Source: Erwinia persicina NBRC 102418
GTDB lineage: Bacteria > Pseudomonadota > Gammaproteobacteria > Enterobacterales > Enterobacteriaceae
NCBI RefSeq assembly: GCF_001571305.1
Contig: NZ_BCTN01000005.1
Location: 62,001-126,000, forward strand
Length of the DNA: 64,000 nucleotides
Reading direction: 5' to 3'
The position numbers were made by a program, and so were the translations under genes. How positions within the stretch are numbered: position 1 is the first letter of the stretch; each line of letters starts with the position of its first letter. The notes under the pieces are model-generated. The model had not been told where the DNA came from, did not search any database, and saw only the letters and a program-made list of their open reading frames with translations. Positions 36,701-43,813 of the stretch are shown here, one piece after another.

Positions 36701-36972
36701 TTATAACCGCTGCTGTTCAGCAGGGCTTCAAATCCCGGCGTGTGCGGGTTGATATTCACCCAGCGGGAACCGGTCAGCGTGTTGTTAACCACGGTCAGGT
36801 TATCGCCACCAATAAAGACTGAGCCCCCGCCGGTGTACTGACCCTGGCCGTTATGGCTTAGTGCGGTGATATCTTTTACGGCGGGCGTTACGCCGGCGGC
36901 GAAAGCAGCACTACTCATACCAACGATAACGGAGACCGTCAGTGCACTCAGCCTGAAACTGTTTTTTTTCAT
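33757..36972 (-). CDS. Type Va autotransporter, pertactin/AidA-like
   Basis: A 1071-residue secreted/outer-membrane protein. It has a signal peptide (LSALTVSVIVGMSSAAFA) and a ~750-residue passenger rich in N/G/T/V with short beta-helix-type repeats (STLNGNVQLDH, NNSVVNGDITASG, STLNMINMETDN). A C-terminal autotransporter barrel starts near HAMDDGGVWVSYFGGKSKNTTSAGADYSLDTNG and ends FNYTKGDDIERPWQANVGISYSW with an aromatic last residue. There are no obvious protease motifs or cysteines in the passenger, so it is probably an adhesin or biofilm factor (inference). The ATG at 36972 with AAGGA upstream is preferred over the adjacent GTG at 36975. Confidence 0.9.
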   Translation of the reverse strand: MKKNSFRLSALTVSVIVGMSSAAFAAGVTPAVKDITALSHNGQGQYTGGGSVFIGGDNLTVVNNTLTGSRWVNINPHTPGFEALLNSSGYKGYMDASAASLQGDVNYLINEDDQRALHGERQAHAVSQNGYSVPVGVVNGLKMGTADQRYQKTQSVTLYQRDAAGVIQYKKNADDTFVLDPSGNKIPLTVTSSLVLDRNSDVYLKPVTSVGGDFGLLNAAIYSKVVSLQNDVTAAVAVNGDLQENTGNQRARDVLVMKNTTIDNTLDKDAVPVGASGINGDQHGDEHTYSERPFATGLSINSSSVNHQFDKDGQVVSSGVLTHQVASSANVVLDNAQITAKNIAAVRSDDNNNGSHRGDAYDRYADKRSTAVAITGSGLFVSIANQSTLSGGVNHAGNALSLSGHANRVDVNHSTLNGNVQLDHDGYRPTITVTVVRDSKTGHYIASGAAVANNSLLNREHNGTTLNIANNSVVNGDITASGQTGYFVQLVDVTASDAPVTLTGDVITGSSSATAIYKNAVSSANQTLLANAGAAWTPATVNLNHSTLNGRVAGITSVAQPDFIVGGTDVLSRHPDLNVTNGSVWNAAATAEGGLAISDVHDLNLSASTLNMINMETDNATLGDRGRYEDVGAARVVVHGNLMQGKDSQGNNLTSLINIGKAVADPLLNLGGEYTYGSMQVKGSAQGSYKLAIANSGVEPYVKQGYIADRGDKNAASKYNPHSFVNYQASGSNAHFYGRTEMGVWQYDAVDQLNDSVHNEHNVYFKNNGHLSNSAATALSMAASQVNVASLENEALSQHMKASRHAMDDGGVWVSYFGGKSKNTTSAGADYSLDTNGVMLGVDNLFDAKNGGSWLAGLAFSSARSDMSVMNSSGDLDSYGAQFYLSRHFDNGLFVDTTAQFDHFSNSGDARTLDGQRSRSDFSGNGYGLGMAVGYTWADNGYFAEPYIKATGRTIDGAHYTMNNGMVVNSDDYKSLQGEIGADVGYTFDINQGYIKPYFHLAGLNEFADSNEVKLNNVTMNNSIDGAAVQVGAGAEVKLMKDVGGFASFNYTKGDDIERPWQANVGISYSW

Positions 36973-37730
36973 CACTGCAATTCCTTTTTATAAAAAACAA
37001 TTAAACAGTCGCCTCACTGGCAGCTGCTTTTGCTCATCCATTTATTTAAAGCAAAGTCTTCCACACCAGAAATAATCGCTATTTCAGTGACAGGTAATGA
37101 CGCAATATAATTTACGGGAATCGTTATACTGAGTCTTAATGGCCTCTTTAAATAAGATAGAGTATGAAGAAGTCTGTGGACTGCAGGTAATTAATGTAAA
37201 GTGACAATAAATGATCATTTCGATAAATTTTATTAATCGATAAGGCAATCAACTAACAGGCCACTCAACAGCATAAAATAAAAATAAATAGTTTATTAAA
37301 ATGCATTAAAAAAGAATATACGCTTAAAAAAGGGCAGGTGAACGTATCGTAAAAAAATAACATGATAAAATAATCGCAAAAAAAACAGACTCTCCTGGTT
37401 ATCCCTACTCATTTCAATATCAGGATAAACTGACCTTTCCGGCATATTAAGCACTAACGGCAAAAGAACATAAATAGGCACAACAGCCACCTTTATCATC
37501 AGAACAAATCATAAAAAAAGCTATTTCCCGCAAAAAAACCTTCGGGCCAGAATCCCACACCATGCACTCTTAACGTTCGCGTGCTATTTTGCGCACTAAA
37601 AAAAGAGACAGAAATTATAATATTCCAGCACAGGGAAAAGGATTTACTTTTATTCATACCAATAATAAAAAATAGAAAATTTGGCCGTTTCAGGCCGTCT
37701 GCCCCCTCATCCGGCCAGGCCTGATGCTTC
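36973..37730. other. AT-rich gene-free spacer upstream of the autotransporter
   Basis: About 760 bp, strikingly AT-rich from 37080 to 37680, between the divergent autotransporter gene and the phosphate-type ABC operon. It is compatible with H-NS-silenced DNA upstream of a surface protein gene (inference). A 67-codon frame at 37296-37499 (minus) has no ribosome site and composition typical of random AT-rich sequence, so it is not called. Confidence 0.55.
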
Positions 37731-37774
37731 CTGTCTTACAAGCGTCATCCACCGTTAATAAAAACGTCATTCCG
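37731..37774 (+). promoter_or_regulatory. Candidate PhoB binding region: four 11-bp repeats
   Basis: Four consecutive 11-mers are seen: CTGTCTTACAA, GCGTCATCCAC, CGTTAATAAAA and ACGTCATTCCG. Each begins with a 7-base block resembling the PhoB half-site CTGTCAT followed by a 4-base AT-leaning spacer. This is the pho-box layout (11-bp direct repeats), here as two boxes in tandem. The region ends 47 bp before the ABC ATPase start. Possible -10 elements are TAGCGT (37781) or TATTAT (37796). Confidence 0.65.
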
Positions 37775-37821
37775 CCCCGCTAGCGTAAGCCCACTTATTA
37801 TTGCAAAGATGCACAGCGGGT

Positions 37822-38925
37822 ATGAGCTATCTCTCTCTTCACCATATTCACAAAGCCTGGGGCAGCAAAACCGCGCTCAACGACATCAGCTTCGGGGTGG
37901 CAGAAGGCGATTTTATCGCGCTCCTCGGGCCTTCCGGCTGCGGCAAGTCGACCCTGTTGCGTACCATCGCCGGACTGGAGTCTGCCGACAGTGGCGCTAT
38001 CTGCTTTCAGCAGACCGATGTCACCACCCTGCCGCCATCGCAGCGTAAGCTGTCGATGGTGTTCCAGTCTTATGCGCTCTTCCCCCACCTTAACGTGCGG
38101 GAAAATCTGCTGTTTGGCCTGCGCGCCCGTGGCGAAGACAAGCGTCATTTCCCCGCGCGTCTGGAGGAAGTCAGCCGCCTGATGGAGCTGGCACCGCTGC
38201 TTGACCGGCTGCCGTCCCAGCTGTCAGGCGGGCAGCAGCAGCGCGTGGCGCTGGGCCGTGCGGTGATCGCCAACAATAAACTGTGTCTGATGGATGAGCC
38301 GCTCTCTAACCTGGACGCCAAGCTACGCCAGAGCATGCGCCGCGAAATTCGCGCCCTACAGAAGAAGCTCGGCCTGACGATGCTGTACGTCACTCACGAT
38401 CAAACTGAAGCCATGAGCATGGCCGATAAGATTATTTTGCTGAACGACGGCGCTATCGAACAGCACGACACCCCGGATAATCTTTACAACAACCCCGCCA
38501 GCATTTTTGCCGCACAGTTCATTGGCGCGCCTCCGATGAATATCATTCCGCTCCGGCGCGAGGGCCAGCACCATTACCTTGGAGAAATGCCGATCCCGGT
38601 GGTGGAGCACCGCCATGAAGAGGCCCTGAGCCTGGGGCTGCGCGCGGAAGATATTCAGCTGACCGCTGCCGACCGGGCGGCGCTCACCGCCCGGGTCATC
38701 AGCTACGAATATATGGGAGCCGACACCCTGCTGGTTTGTCAGATCGCCGCCTGCCGGGAGCCGATCACCGTCAAGGTCGCCGGCATGAGGCGTTTCAGTG
38801 AACACAGCCTGGTCGGGCTGCAGTGGTCAGCCTCCCGGCACTATTTCTTCGTCACCGCCAGCGGCAAACGCTGCTACGGTGCGGAACAGACCGCTTTACC
38901 GTCAGAACAAAAATATGCTGTTTAA
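37822..38925 (+). CDS. ABC transporter ATPase, UgpC/MalK (CUT1) type
   Basis: A 367-residue ATP-binding subunit. Walker A is GPSGCGKST (36-44), signature LSGGQQQ (134-140), Walker B LCLMDEP (154-160), and the H-loop TMLYVTHDQTEAM. About 130 residues of C-terminal OB/TOBE regulatory domain follow, as in UgpC and MalK. It is the first gene of a five-gene operon with a binding protein, two permeases and a phosphoesterase. The ATG at 37822 is used; an upstream TTG at 37801 would add seven residues. The substrate is unknown, but the phosphoesterase and PhoB-like repeats suggest an organophosphate. Confidence 0.9.
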   Translation: MSYLSLHHIHKAWGSKTALNDISFGVAEGDFIALLGPSGCGKSTLLRTIAGLESADSGAICFQQTDVTTLPPSQRKLSMVFQSYALFPHLNVRENLLFGLRARGEDKRHFPARLEEVSRLMELAPLLDRLPSQLSGGQQQRVALGRAVIANNKLCLMDEPLSNLDAKLRQSMRREIRALQKKLGLTMLYVTHDQTEAMSMADKIILLNDGAIEQHDTPDNLYNNPASIFAAQFIGAPPMNIIPLRREGQHHYLGEMPIPVVEHRHEEALSLGLRAEDIQLTAADRAALTARVISYEYMGADTLLVCQIAACREPITVKVAGMRRFSEHSLVGLQWSASRHYFFVTASGKRCYGAEQTALPSEQKYAV

Positions 38926-38953
38926 TCATCATTTTATCGCCTAAGGGAAAACC

Positions 38954-40234
38954 ATGTCTCCAGTTCGCCATTTTTCACGTCTGACCTCTGCCCTGCTGCT
39001 CTGTGCGGCATCGTCGGCCTTCGCCGCCGATCCGGTGAAACTACAGATGTACTACCCAATAGCGGTGGGCGGCAAGGTCAGCCACACCGTCGATACGCTG
39101 GTCGCGGACTTTGAAAAACTGCATCCGGACATCAGCATTCAGCCGGTCTATACCGGTGATTACGCCACCACGGTAACCAAGGCTCTGACCGCATTTCGCG
39201 GCGGCAACGCCCCGCAGATGGCAGTAATTGGTGACATTGAGGCCTATTCGCTGATTGACGCCGGTGCCATCAGCGCTGCCAGCGACCTGGCAAATAATGA
39301 TGAAGGGAAAAAGTGGATCGACAGTTTTTATCCGGCCTTCCTGCGTCATATCGATGGCAAGGTCTGGGGCATTCCTTTTCAGCGTTCCACCGTGGTGATG
39401 TACTGGAACAAACAGGCATTTGAAAAAGCGGGCCTCGACGGCAATACGCCGCCTGCCAGCTGGCAGCAGGTGGTCGACTTCGGGAAAAAACTGGTGGTGA
39501 AAGACGATAAAGGCGTGAGCCAGTGGGGTATTGAGATCCCGTCCACGCCGAACGGCTACTGGAACTTCCAGGGGCTGGCTGCCACCAACGGTGGCCGTCT
39601 GGATAATGGCAAAGGCACCGCCGTGACCTTCGACACGCCGGCTAATATTGAAACCCTGCAGTGGCTGACCGACCTTGGGCAGAAAGAGGGCGTATCCCCT
39701 AAAGGTGCTATCGCCTGGAGCACCACCCCACAGGACTTTATCAGCGGCAAAACGGCCATGATGGTTACCACCACCGGTAATCTGACCACGGTACGTGAAA
39801 ATGCAAAGTTCCCGTTTGGCGTCGCCATGCTGCCAGAGAAAACGCAGCGCGGCAGCCCGACCGGCGGCGGCAACCTTTACGTGTTTAAAAACGCCAGCCC
39901 GGAACAGCAGAAAGCCGCCATGGCCTTTATCCGCTGGGTGTCCGCACCGGAACAGGCGGCACGCTGGAGTATCGCTACGGGTTACGTAGCCACCTCCCCG
40001 GCAGCATGGGATACCGCCGTGATGCAGGATTACGTGAAGCAGGTACCGCAGGCTCTGGTGGCACGTGAGCAGCTCAAATACTCCCAGCCCGAGCTGTCGA
40101 CCTATAACAGCGTACAGATTCAGGAAGCCCTGAACCATGCGATCGAAGCGGCCGTCACTCAGGAGAAAACCCCTGAGCAGGCGCTGAAATCGGCGCAGAA
40201 GCAGGCCGACCGCCTGCTGAAACCTTACCAGTAA
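38954..40234 (+). CDS. ABC transporter substrate-binding protein, UgpB-like
   Basis: A 426-residue periplasmic binding protein of the family-1 (CUT1) type. It has a signal peptide (LTSALLLCAASSAFA, cleaved before ADPVKLQMYYP). Family features are LVADFEKLHPDISIQPVYTGDYATTVTKALTAFRGGNAPQMAV near the N-terminus and VWGIPFQRSTVVMYWNKQAFEKAGLD in the middle, a pattern shared with UgpB, the glycerol-3-phosphate/glycerophosphocholine binding protein. It is not close enough by eye to call it ugpB. Codons and layout fit its neighbours, and it starts 28 bp after the ATPase gene. Confidence 0.9.
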   Translation: MSPVRHFSRLTSALLLCAASSAFAADPVKLQMYYPIAVGGKVSHTVDTLVADFEKLHPDISIQPVYTGDYATTVTKALTAFRGGNAPQMAVIGDIEAYSLIDAGAISAASDLANNDEGKKWIDSFYPAFLRHIDGKVWGIPFQRSTVVMYWNKQAFEKAGLDGNTPPASWQQVVDFGKKLVVKDDKGVSQWGIEIPSTPNGYWNFQGLAATNGGRLDNGKGTAVTFDTPANIETLQWLTDLGQKEGVSPKGAIAWSTTPQDFISGKTAMMVTTTGNLTTVRENAKFPFGVAMLPEKTQRGSPTGGGNLYVFKNASPEQQKAAMAFIRWVSAPEQAARWSIATGYVATSPAAWDTAVMQDYVKQVPQALVAREQLKYSQPELSTYNSVQIQEALNHAIEAAVTQEKTPEQALKSAQKQADRLLKPYQ

Positions 40235-40244
40235 CGGGCACAAG

Positions 40245-41156
40245 ATGAGCACGTTTCATATCTCTGCCCCTGCCGCGCGTCAGCGCGGCCTGTCGCTGCA
40301 GATTTACGGTTATCTGCTGCTGCTCCCGGCGCTGGGTTTTCTCCTGACGTTTACCCATTACCCGGCCGTGGCGACGATGTGGGAGAGCCTGTTTTCTGCC
40401 GCACGCAACGGTCATCCGGCCCATTTTGTCGGGCTGGATAACTATGCCGCGCTGCTGGATGACGACATCTTTATGCTGTCACTGCGCAATAACCTGCTGT
40501 ACGCGGCGATCACCATTCCGCTGGCGGTGGGGCTGGCGCTGCTGATGGCGCTGGCGGTTAATCGCCGCCTGCGCGGCAGTGCGCTGACCCGCGCCGCCTT
40601 TTTCATTCCGTCGCTGCTGCCAATGATTGCCATCGCCAATTTATGGCTGTTTTTTTACACGCCGCAGCTCGGGCTGCTGAATCAGCTGCTGGCGCTGTTT
40701 TCGCTGCCGCCCGTCAACTGGCTGGGCGATCCTGACAGCGCGCTCTGGAGCCTGATGGCGGTGTCCGTCTGGCGTGAGGCCGGATTCTTTATGATCTTCT
40801 ACCTGGCGGCGCTGCAGCAGATTGACCCGCGTCTGAGCGAGGCGGCAGAGATTGAGGGGGCATCCCGCCGCTACTTCTTCCGCCGCGTGCAGTGGCCACT
40901 GCTGATGCCGACCACGCTGTTTATTCTGATCAATGCCTCGATGAACGCCTTCCGCATCGTCGATCAGGTGATCGCCATGACCAACGGCGGGCCTAATAAC
41001 AGCAGCAGCCTGCTGTTGTTTTATATCTACCGCACCGCCTTCAGCTTCTGGGATTTACCGGCCGCCTCCGCGATGACCGTGGTATTGCTGGTTATCCTCG
41101 GCGCGGTGGCTCTCATCAAATTCCACCTGCTGGATAAGCGAGCCCACTACCAATGA
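40245..41156 (+). CDS. ABC transporter permease, UgpA-like
   Basis: A 303-residue inner-membrane permease with about six helices (YGYLLLLPALGFLLTFTHYPAV first). The cytoplasmic EAA loop EAAEIEGASRRYFFRRVQWPLLMPT contacts the ATPase. The motif VIAMTNGGPNNSSSLLLFYIYRTAF is characteristic of the first permease in CUT1 systems. It begins 10 bp after the binding protein and overlaps the next permease by 4 bp (ATGA). Confidence 0.9.
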   Translation: MSTFHISAPAARQRGLSLQIYGYLLLLPALGFLLTFTHYPAVATMWESLFSAARNGHPAHFVGLDNYAALLDDDIFMLSLRNNLLYAAITIPLAVGLALLMALAVNRRLRGSALTRAAFFIPSLLPMIAIANLWLFFYTPQLGLLNQLLALFSLPPVNWLGDPDSALWSLMAVSVWREAGFFMIFYLAALQQIDPRLSEAAEIEGASRRYFFRRVQWPLLMPTTLFILINASMNAFRIVDQVIAMTNGGPNNSSSLLLFYIYRTAFSFWDLPAASAMTVVLLVILGAVALIKFHLLDKRAHYQ

Positions 41157-41992
41157 GCCTGACGATGATACGTCCTGCACGCCCGTTTTCCGTGGGCCGC
41201 CTGAGCCTGAACCTGGCGATCTGGCTGGCGGCGCTGCTGTGGTTTTTACCCATTCTGGTGGCCATCTGGGTGGCGGTTCACCCGGCGTCCGATCAGGGCA
41301 CCTTTATCCTGTTTTCACCGCTGACGGCGCAGAACTTTATTGACGCCTGGGATGCCGCCCCGTTTGCCCGTTACTTTCTCAACACCACGCTGCTGGTGCT
41401 GATGATTGTTATCTGTCAACTGGTGCTGGCCACCATGGCGGCCTATGCGCTGGTCAGGTTCAGGCTGAAATTTTCTGGCCTGCTGTTTGCGCTGATCCTG
41501 TTGCAGCTGATGATCAGCCCCGATGTGCTGATCCTCAGTAACTACAAAACCGTCGGCGCCCTGGGCCTGCGCGACAGCCTGTGGGGTATTGCGCTGCCTT
41601 ACCTTGCCTCGGCATTTGCCATCTTTCTGCTGCGCCAGACCTTTAAAAGCATCCCGCTGGTGCTGGAAGAGGCGGCCATTGTTGAAGGTGCCAGCCGCTG
41701 GACTATCTTGCGTCGTATTTATGTGCCGCTGGCAAAGCCGGTGTACATCGCCTTTGCCCTGGTGTCGATCAGCTTCCACTGGAATGATTTCCTCTGGCCG
41801 CTGGTGATCACCGACTCGGTCAGCGTGCGGCCGATTACCGTCGGGCTTCAGCTTTTCTCTGCGCCGGAGCAGGGCGTGCAGTGGGCGCTGGTGGGCGCCG
41901 CAACGCTGATGACCTCGTTACCGCTGCTGGTGCTGTTTCTGGTCTTCCAGCGTCAGTTTGTTCAGTCTTTTATGCGTGCCGGTATCCGCTAA
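41153..41992 (+). CDS. ABC transporter permease, UgpE-like
   Basis: A 279-residue second permease of the CUT1 system. About six helices are seen, with the EAA loop EEAAIVEGASRWTILRRIYVPLAKP and the typical segment SFHWNDFLWPLVITDSVSVRPITVGLQLF. The N-terminal helix is LNLAIWLAALLWFLPILVAIWVAV. It is coupled to the upstream permease by a 4-bp overlap, and the phosphoesterase gene starts 12 bp after its stop. Confidence 0.9.
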   Translation: MSLTMIRPARPFSVGRLSLNLAIWLAALLWFLPILVAIWVAVHPASDQGTFILFSPLTAQNFIDAWDAAPFARYFLNTTLLVLMIVICQLVLATMAAYALVRFRLKFSGLLFALILLQLMISPDVLILSNYKTVGALGLRDSLWGIALPYLASAFAIFLLRQTFKSIPLVLEEAAIVEGASRWTILRRIYVPLAKPVYIAFALVSISFHWNDFLWPLVITDSVSVRPITVGLQLFSAPEQGVQWALVGAATLMTSLPLLVLFLVFQRQFVQSFMRAGIR

Positions 41993-42004
41993 CGGAGTTT
42001 CATC

Positions 42005-42985
42005 ATGTCCATTGACACCCTGCCTCACCCCCTTTCTGACCTGCAACGCCAGGCACTGGGCGCTGCCGCCGTGATGTACCAGCCACCCCGGATGCGCGCC
42101 ACGCATCCGGCCGATCGCACGCTGCGCTTTGGGCTGATGGCCGACCCGCAGTACGCCGACGTTGATGCCGACGTGCCGAAAAATCTTTACTACCGTCACG
42201 CCCTGCACAAGCTGCCGAAGGCGATCGCCGCCCTTAACCGACAGCCACTCGATTTTGTCGTCACCCTGGGTGACATGGTGGATCGCCACTGGCCGAGCTA
42301 TCAGGCGCTGCTGCCGCTGTATGAAACGCTGCATCACCCCCATGCGATGGTCATCGGCAACCATGACGCACAGGTCATTTCCGACCGCCTGACGTCGGCA
42401 CACACGCCCCCCGCCGGTTTACCAAAAAGCTATTATCAGTTTCGCCTCGCGGGCTACCGCTTTATTATTTTCGACGGTAACGACATCAGCCTGTACTGCA
42501 ATCAGGGTAACGGCGACGACCGCCAGCAGGCGAAGGCCATGCTGGCCGATCTGATCGCTCGTCAGCAGCCGCAGGGCCAGCTGTGGAACGGTGCCGTAGG
42601 CGGCGCCCAGTTCGCCTGGATTGAGGAGCAACTGAAACAGGCCCGGCTGCTGGGAGAAACGGTGGTGGTGTTCGGCCACTATCCGCTGGCCCCGCATACC
42701 GGGCATATTCTGTGGAACGGCGGCGAGCTGGCCGATCTGCTGTGCCGCTATCAGGTACGCGCCTGCTTTACCGGGCACGACCATCGTGGCGGCTACGTGC
42801 GGCGTGAGAATACCGACTTTATCATCATGAAAGGAATGCTCGACGGCGCGGAAGACGTGCCGTTTGCGGTGGTGGAGCTGCTGGATGGGGTGCTGACGGT
42901 GCGGGGATATGGCAGCGAAATCAGCCGGATACTGACTGCAGACATCCACGAATCTGACGCTTTCTCATCAAGTCCGGCGGACTAA
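42005..42985 (+). CDS. Metallophosphoesterase, ADP-ribose/CDP-alcohol diphosphatase (ADPRibase-Mn) type
   Basis: A 326-residue cytoplasmic calcineurin-fold phosphoesterase. All five metal motifs are seen: D47 in LMADPQYAD, GD at 89-90, GNHD at 118-121, GH at 224-225 and GHDH at 257-260. The wording around them (FGLMADPQYADVD, YYRHALHKLPKAIAALN, FDGNDISLY, GQLWNGAVGGAQFAWIEEQL, GHDHRGGY) resembles the manganese-dependent ADP-ribose/CDP-alcohol diphosphatases of animals and plants more than GpdQ or UgpQ. With no signal peptide, it would cleave an imported phosphodiester or diphosphate. It is the last gene of the transporter operon, before a strong terminator. The substrate is not known. Confidence 0.85.
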   Translation: MSIDTLPHPLSDLQRQALGAAAVMYQPPRMRATHPADRTLRFGLMADPQYADVDADVPKNLYYRHALHKLPKAIAALNRQPLDFVVTLGDMVDRHWPSYQALLPLYETLHHPHAMVIGNHDAQVISDRLTSAHTPPAGLPKSYYQFRLAGYRFIIFDGNDISLYCNQGNGDDRQQAKAMLADLIARQQPQGQLWNGAVGGAQFAWIEEQLKQARLLGETVVVFGHYPLAPHTGHILWNGGELADLLCRYQVRACFTGHDHRGGYVRRENTDFIIMKGMLDGAEDVPFAVVELLDGVLTVRGYGSEISRILTADIHESDAFSSSPAD

Positions 42986-43036
42986 CCGGTCTTATCCCAT
43001 CAGTCTGCCGCGCCGGGCGCTGATCGGCACATGACA

Positions 43037-43069
43037 AAACCGCCCGCAGGATCGTCCGGCGGGCGGTTT
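43037..43069. terminator. Bidirectional terminator after the phosphoesterase and kdgM
   Basis: A perfect 11-bp stem AAACCGCCCGC (43037-43047) / GCGGGCGGTTT (43059-43069) with A-run and T-run flanks, between convergent genes. Confidence 0.85.
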
Positions 43070-43089
43070 ATGGCGCAGGTTAAGCCGCC

Positions 43090-43770
43090 TTAAAAGTTAT
43101 ACTGAATGCCGACGCGCAGCCGCGTCTGCCGGTCATCCGCCGTTTTCCTGACGGAGACATCACCCACCTGCACATACGGCGTCCACTGCTTATTAATGTT
43201 ATAGGCCACTTTCAGATCCTGCTCGTAATCCCATTTATCGTTGTCATACAACACCTGATCGCTGTGCTTATAAATATAGTTATATTCAAAGCGCCAGTCG
43301 GCCAGACGATAGCCCAGCCAGAACTCACCCCGGTTAGTTTTCTTATCGTCGGTATTTTCTTTGGTATAGCGCGTATATTCATAGCGATAGCGCACGTTAA
43401 AATAAATACCGCTATCAAACTGGTAGCCGGTGGTTAAAAACGGCTTATAGATGCTGCTGTCAGAGCTGGATTCCAGCGTAAACCCCGGCTGTAAAAACCA
43501 GGCGGGCGTCACTTTGTACTGATAGCTGACGGTACTTTCCGTGCCGTTATCCACCAGATTATTAAAAGCTTTATTCGAATTATCTCCGCCTGATTTCCAC
43601 TTTGCCTCCAGCGAGAAACCCAGGCCGTTAGCAAAACGGTGCGACACCATGGCGCGGTCTTTATGTTGTTTACTGTCATCCAGCCACTCGTGGCGAAGAT
43701 CGATTGTCACAGCCTGACTGCCGGCGCTGGCCAGCAGCAGACCGCAGAGCAGCAGTCTGTTATTTTTCAT
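43090..43770 (-). CDS. kdgM: KdgM-family oligogalacturonate porin
   Basis: A 226-residue outer-membrane beta-barrel with a signal peptide (LLLCGLLLASAGSQA). It consists of alternating amphipathic strands rich in aromatic and charged residues (IYFNVRYRYEYTRYTKEN, FWLGYRLADWRFEYNYIYKHSD) and ends in RLRVGIQYNF with the C-terminal phenylalanine needed for barrel insertion. Family KdgM/NanC porins pass acidic oligosaccharides, and the operon with pelX and togT points to oligogalacturonates. It lies 43 bp after pelX on the same strand. Confidence 0.92.
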   Translation of the reverse strand: MKNNRLLLCGLLLASAGSQAVTIDLRHEWLDDSKQHKDRAMVSHRFANGLGFSLEAKWKSGGDNSNKAFNNLVDNGTESTVSYQYKVTPAWFLQPGFTLESSSDSSIYKPFLTTGYQFDSGIYFNVRYRYEYTRYTKENTDDKKTNRGEFWLGYRLADWRFEYNYIYKHSDQVLYDNDKWDYEQDLKVAYNINKQWTPYVQVGDVSVRKTADDRQTRLRVGIQYNF

Positions 43771-43813
43771 TATGTTATCCCAGAGATATTGATGTTTTTT
43801 TTAGAACTTCGTG

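Noticed and set aside
37296-37499. 67-codon minus-strand frame in AT-rich spacer
   Set aside because: Composition is what random AT-rich DNA gives (poly Phe/Leu/Ile); no start context.
39041-40252. 403-codon minus-strand frame opposite the binding-protein gene
   Set aside because: Antisense to a clear signal-peptide-bearing binding protein; no independent evidence of coding.
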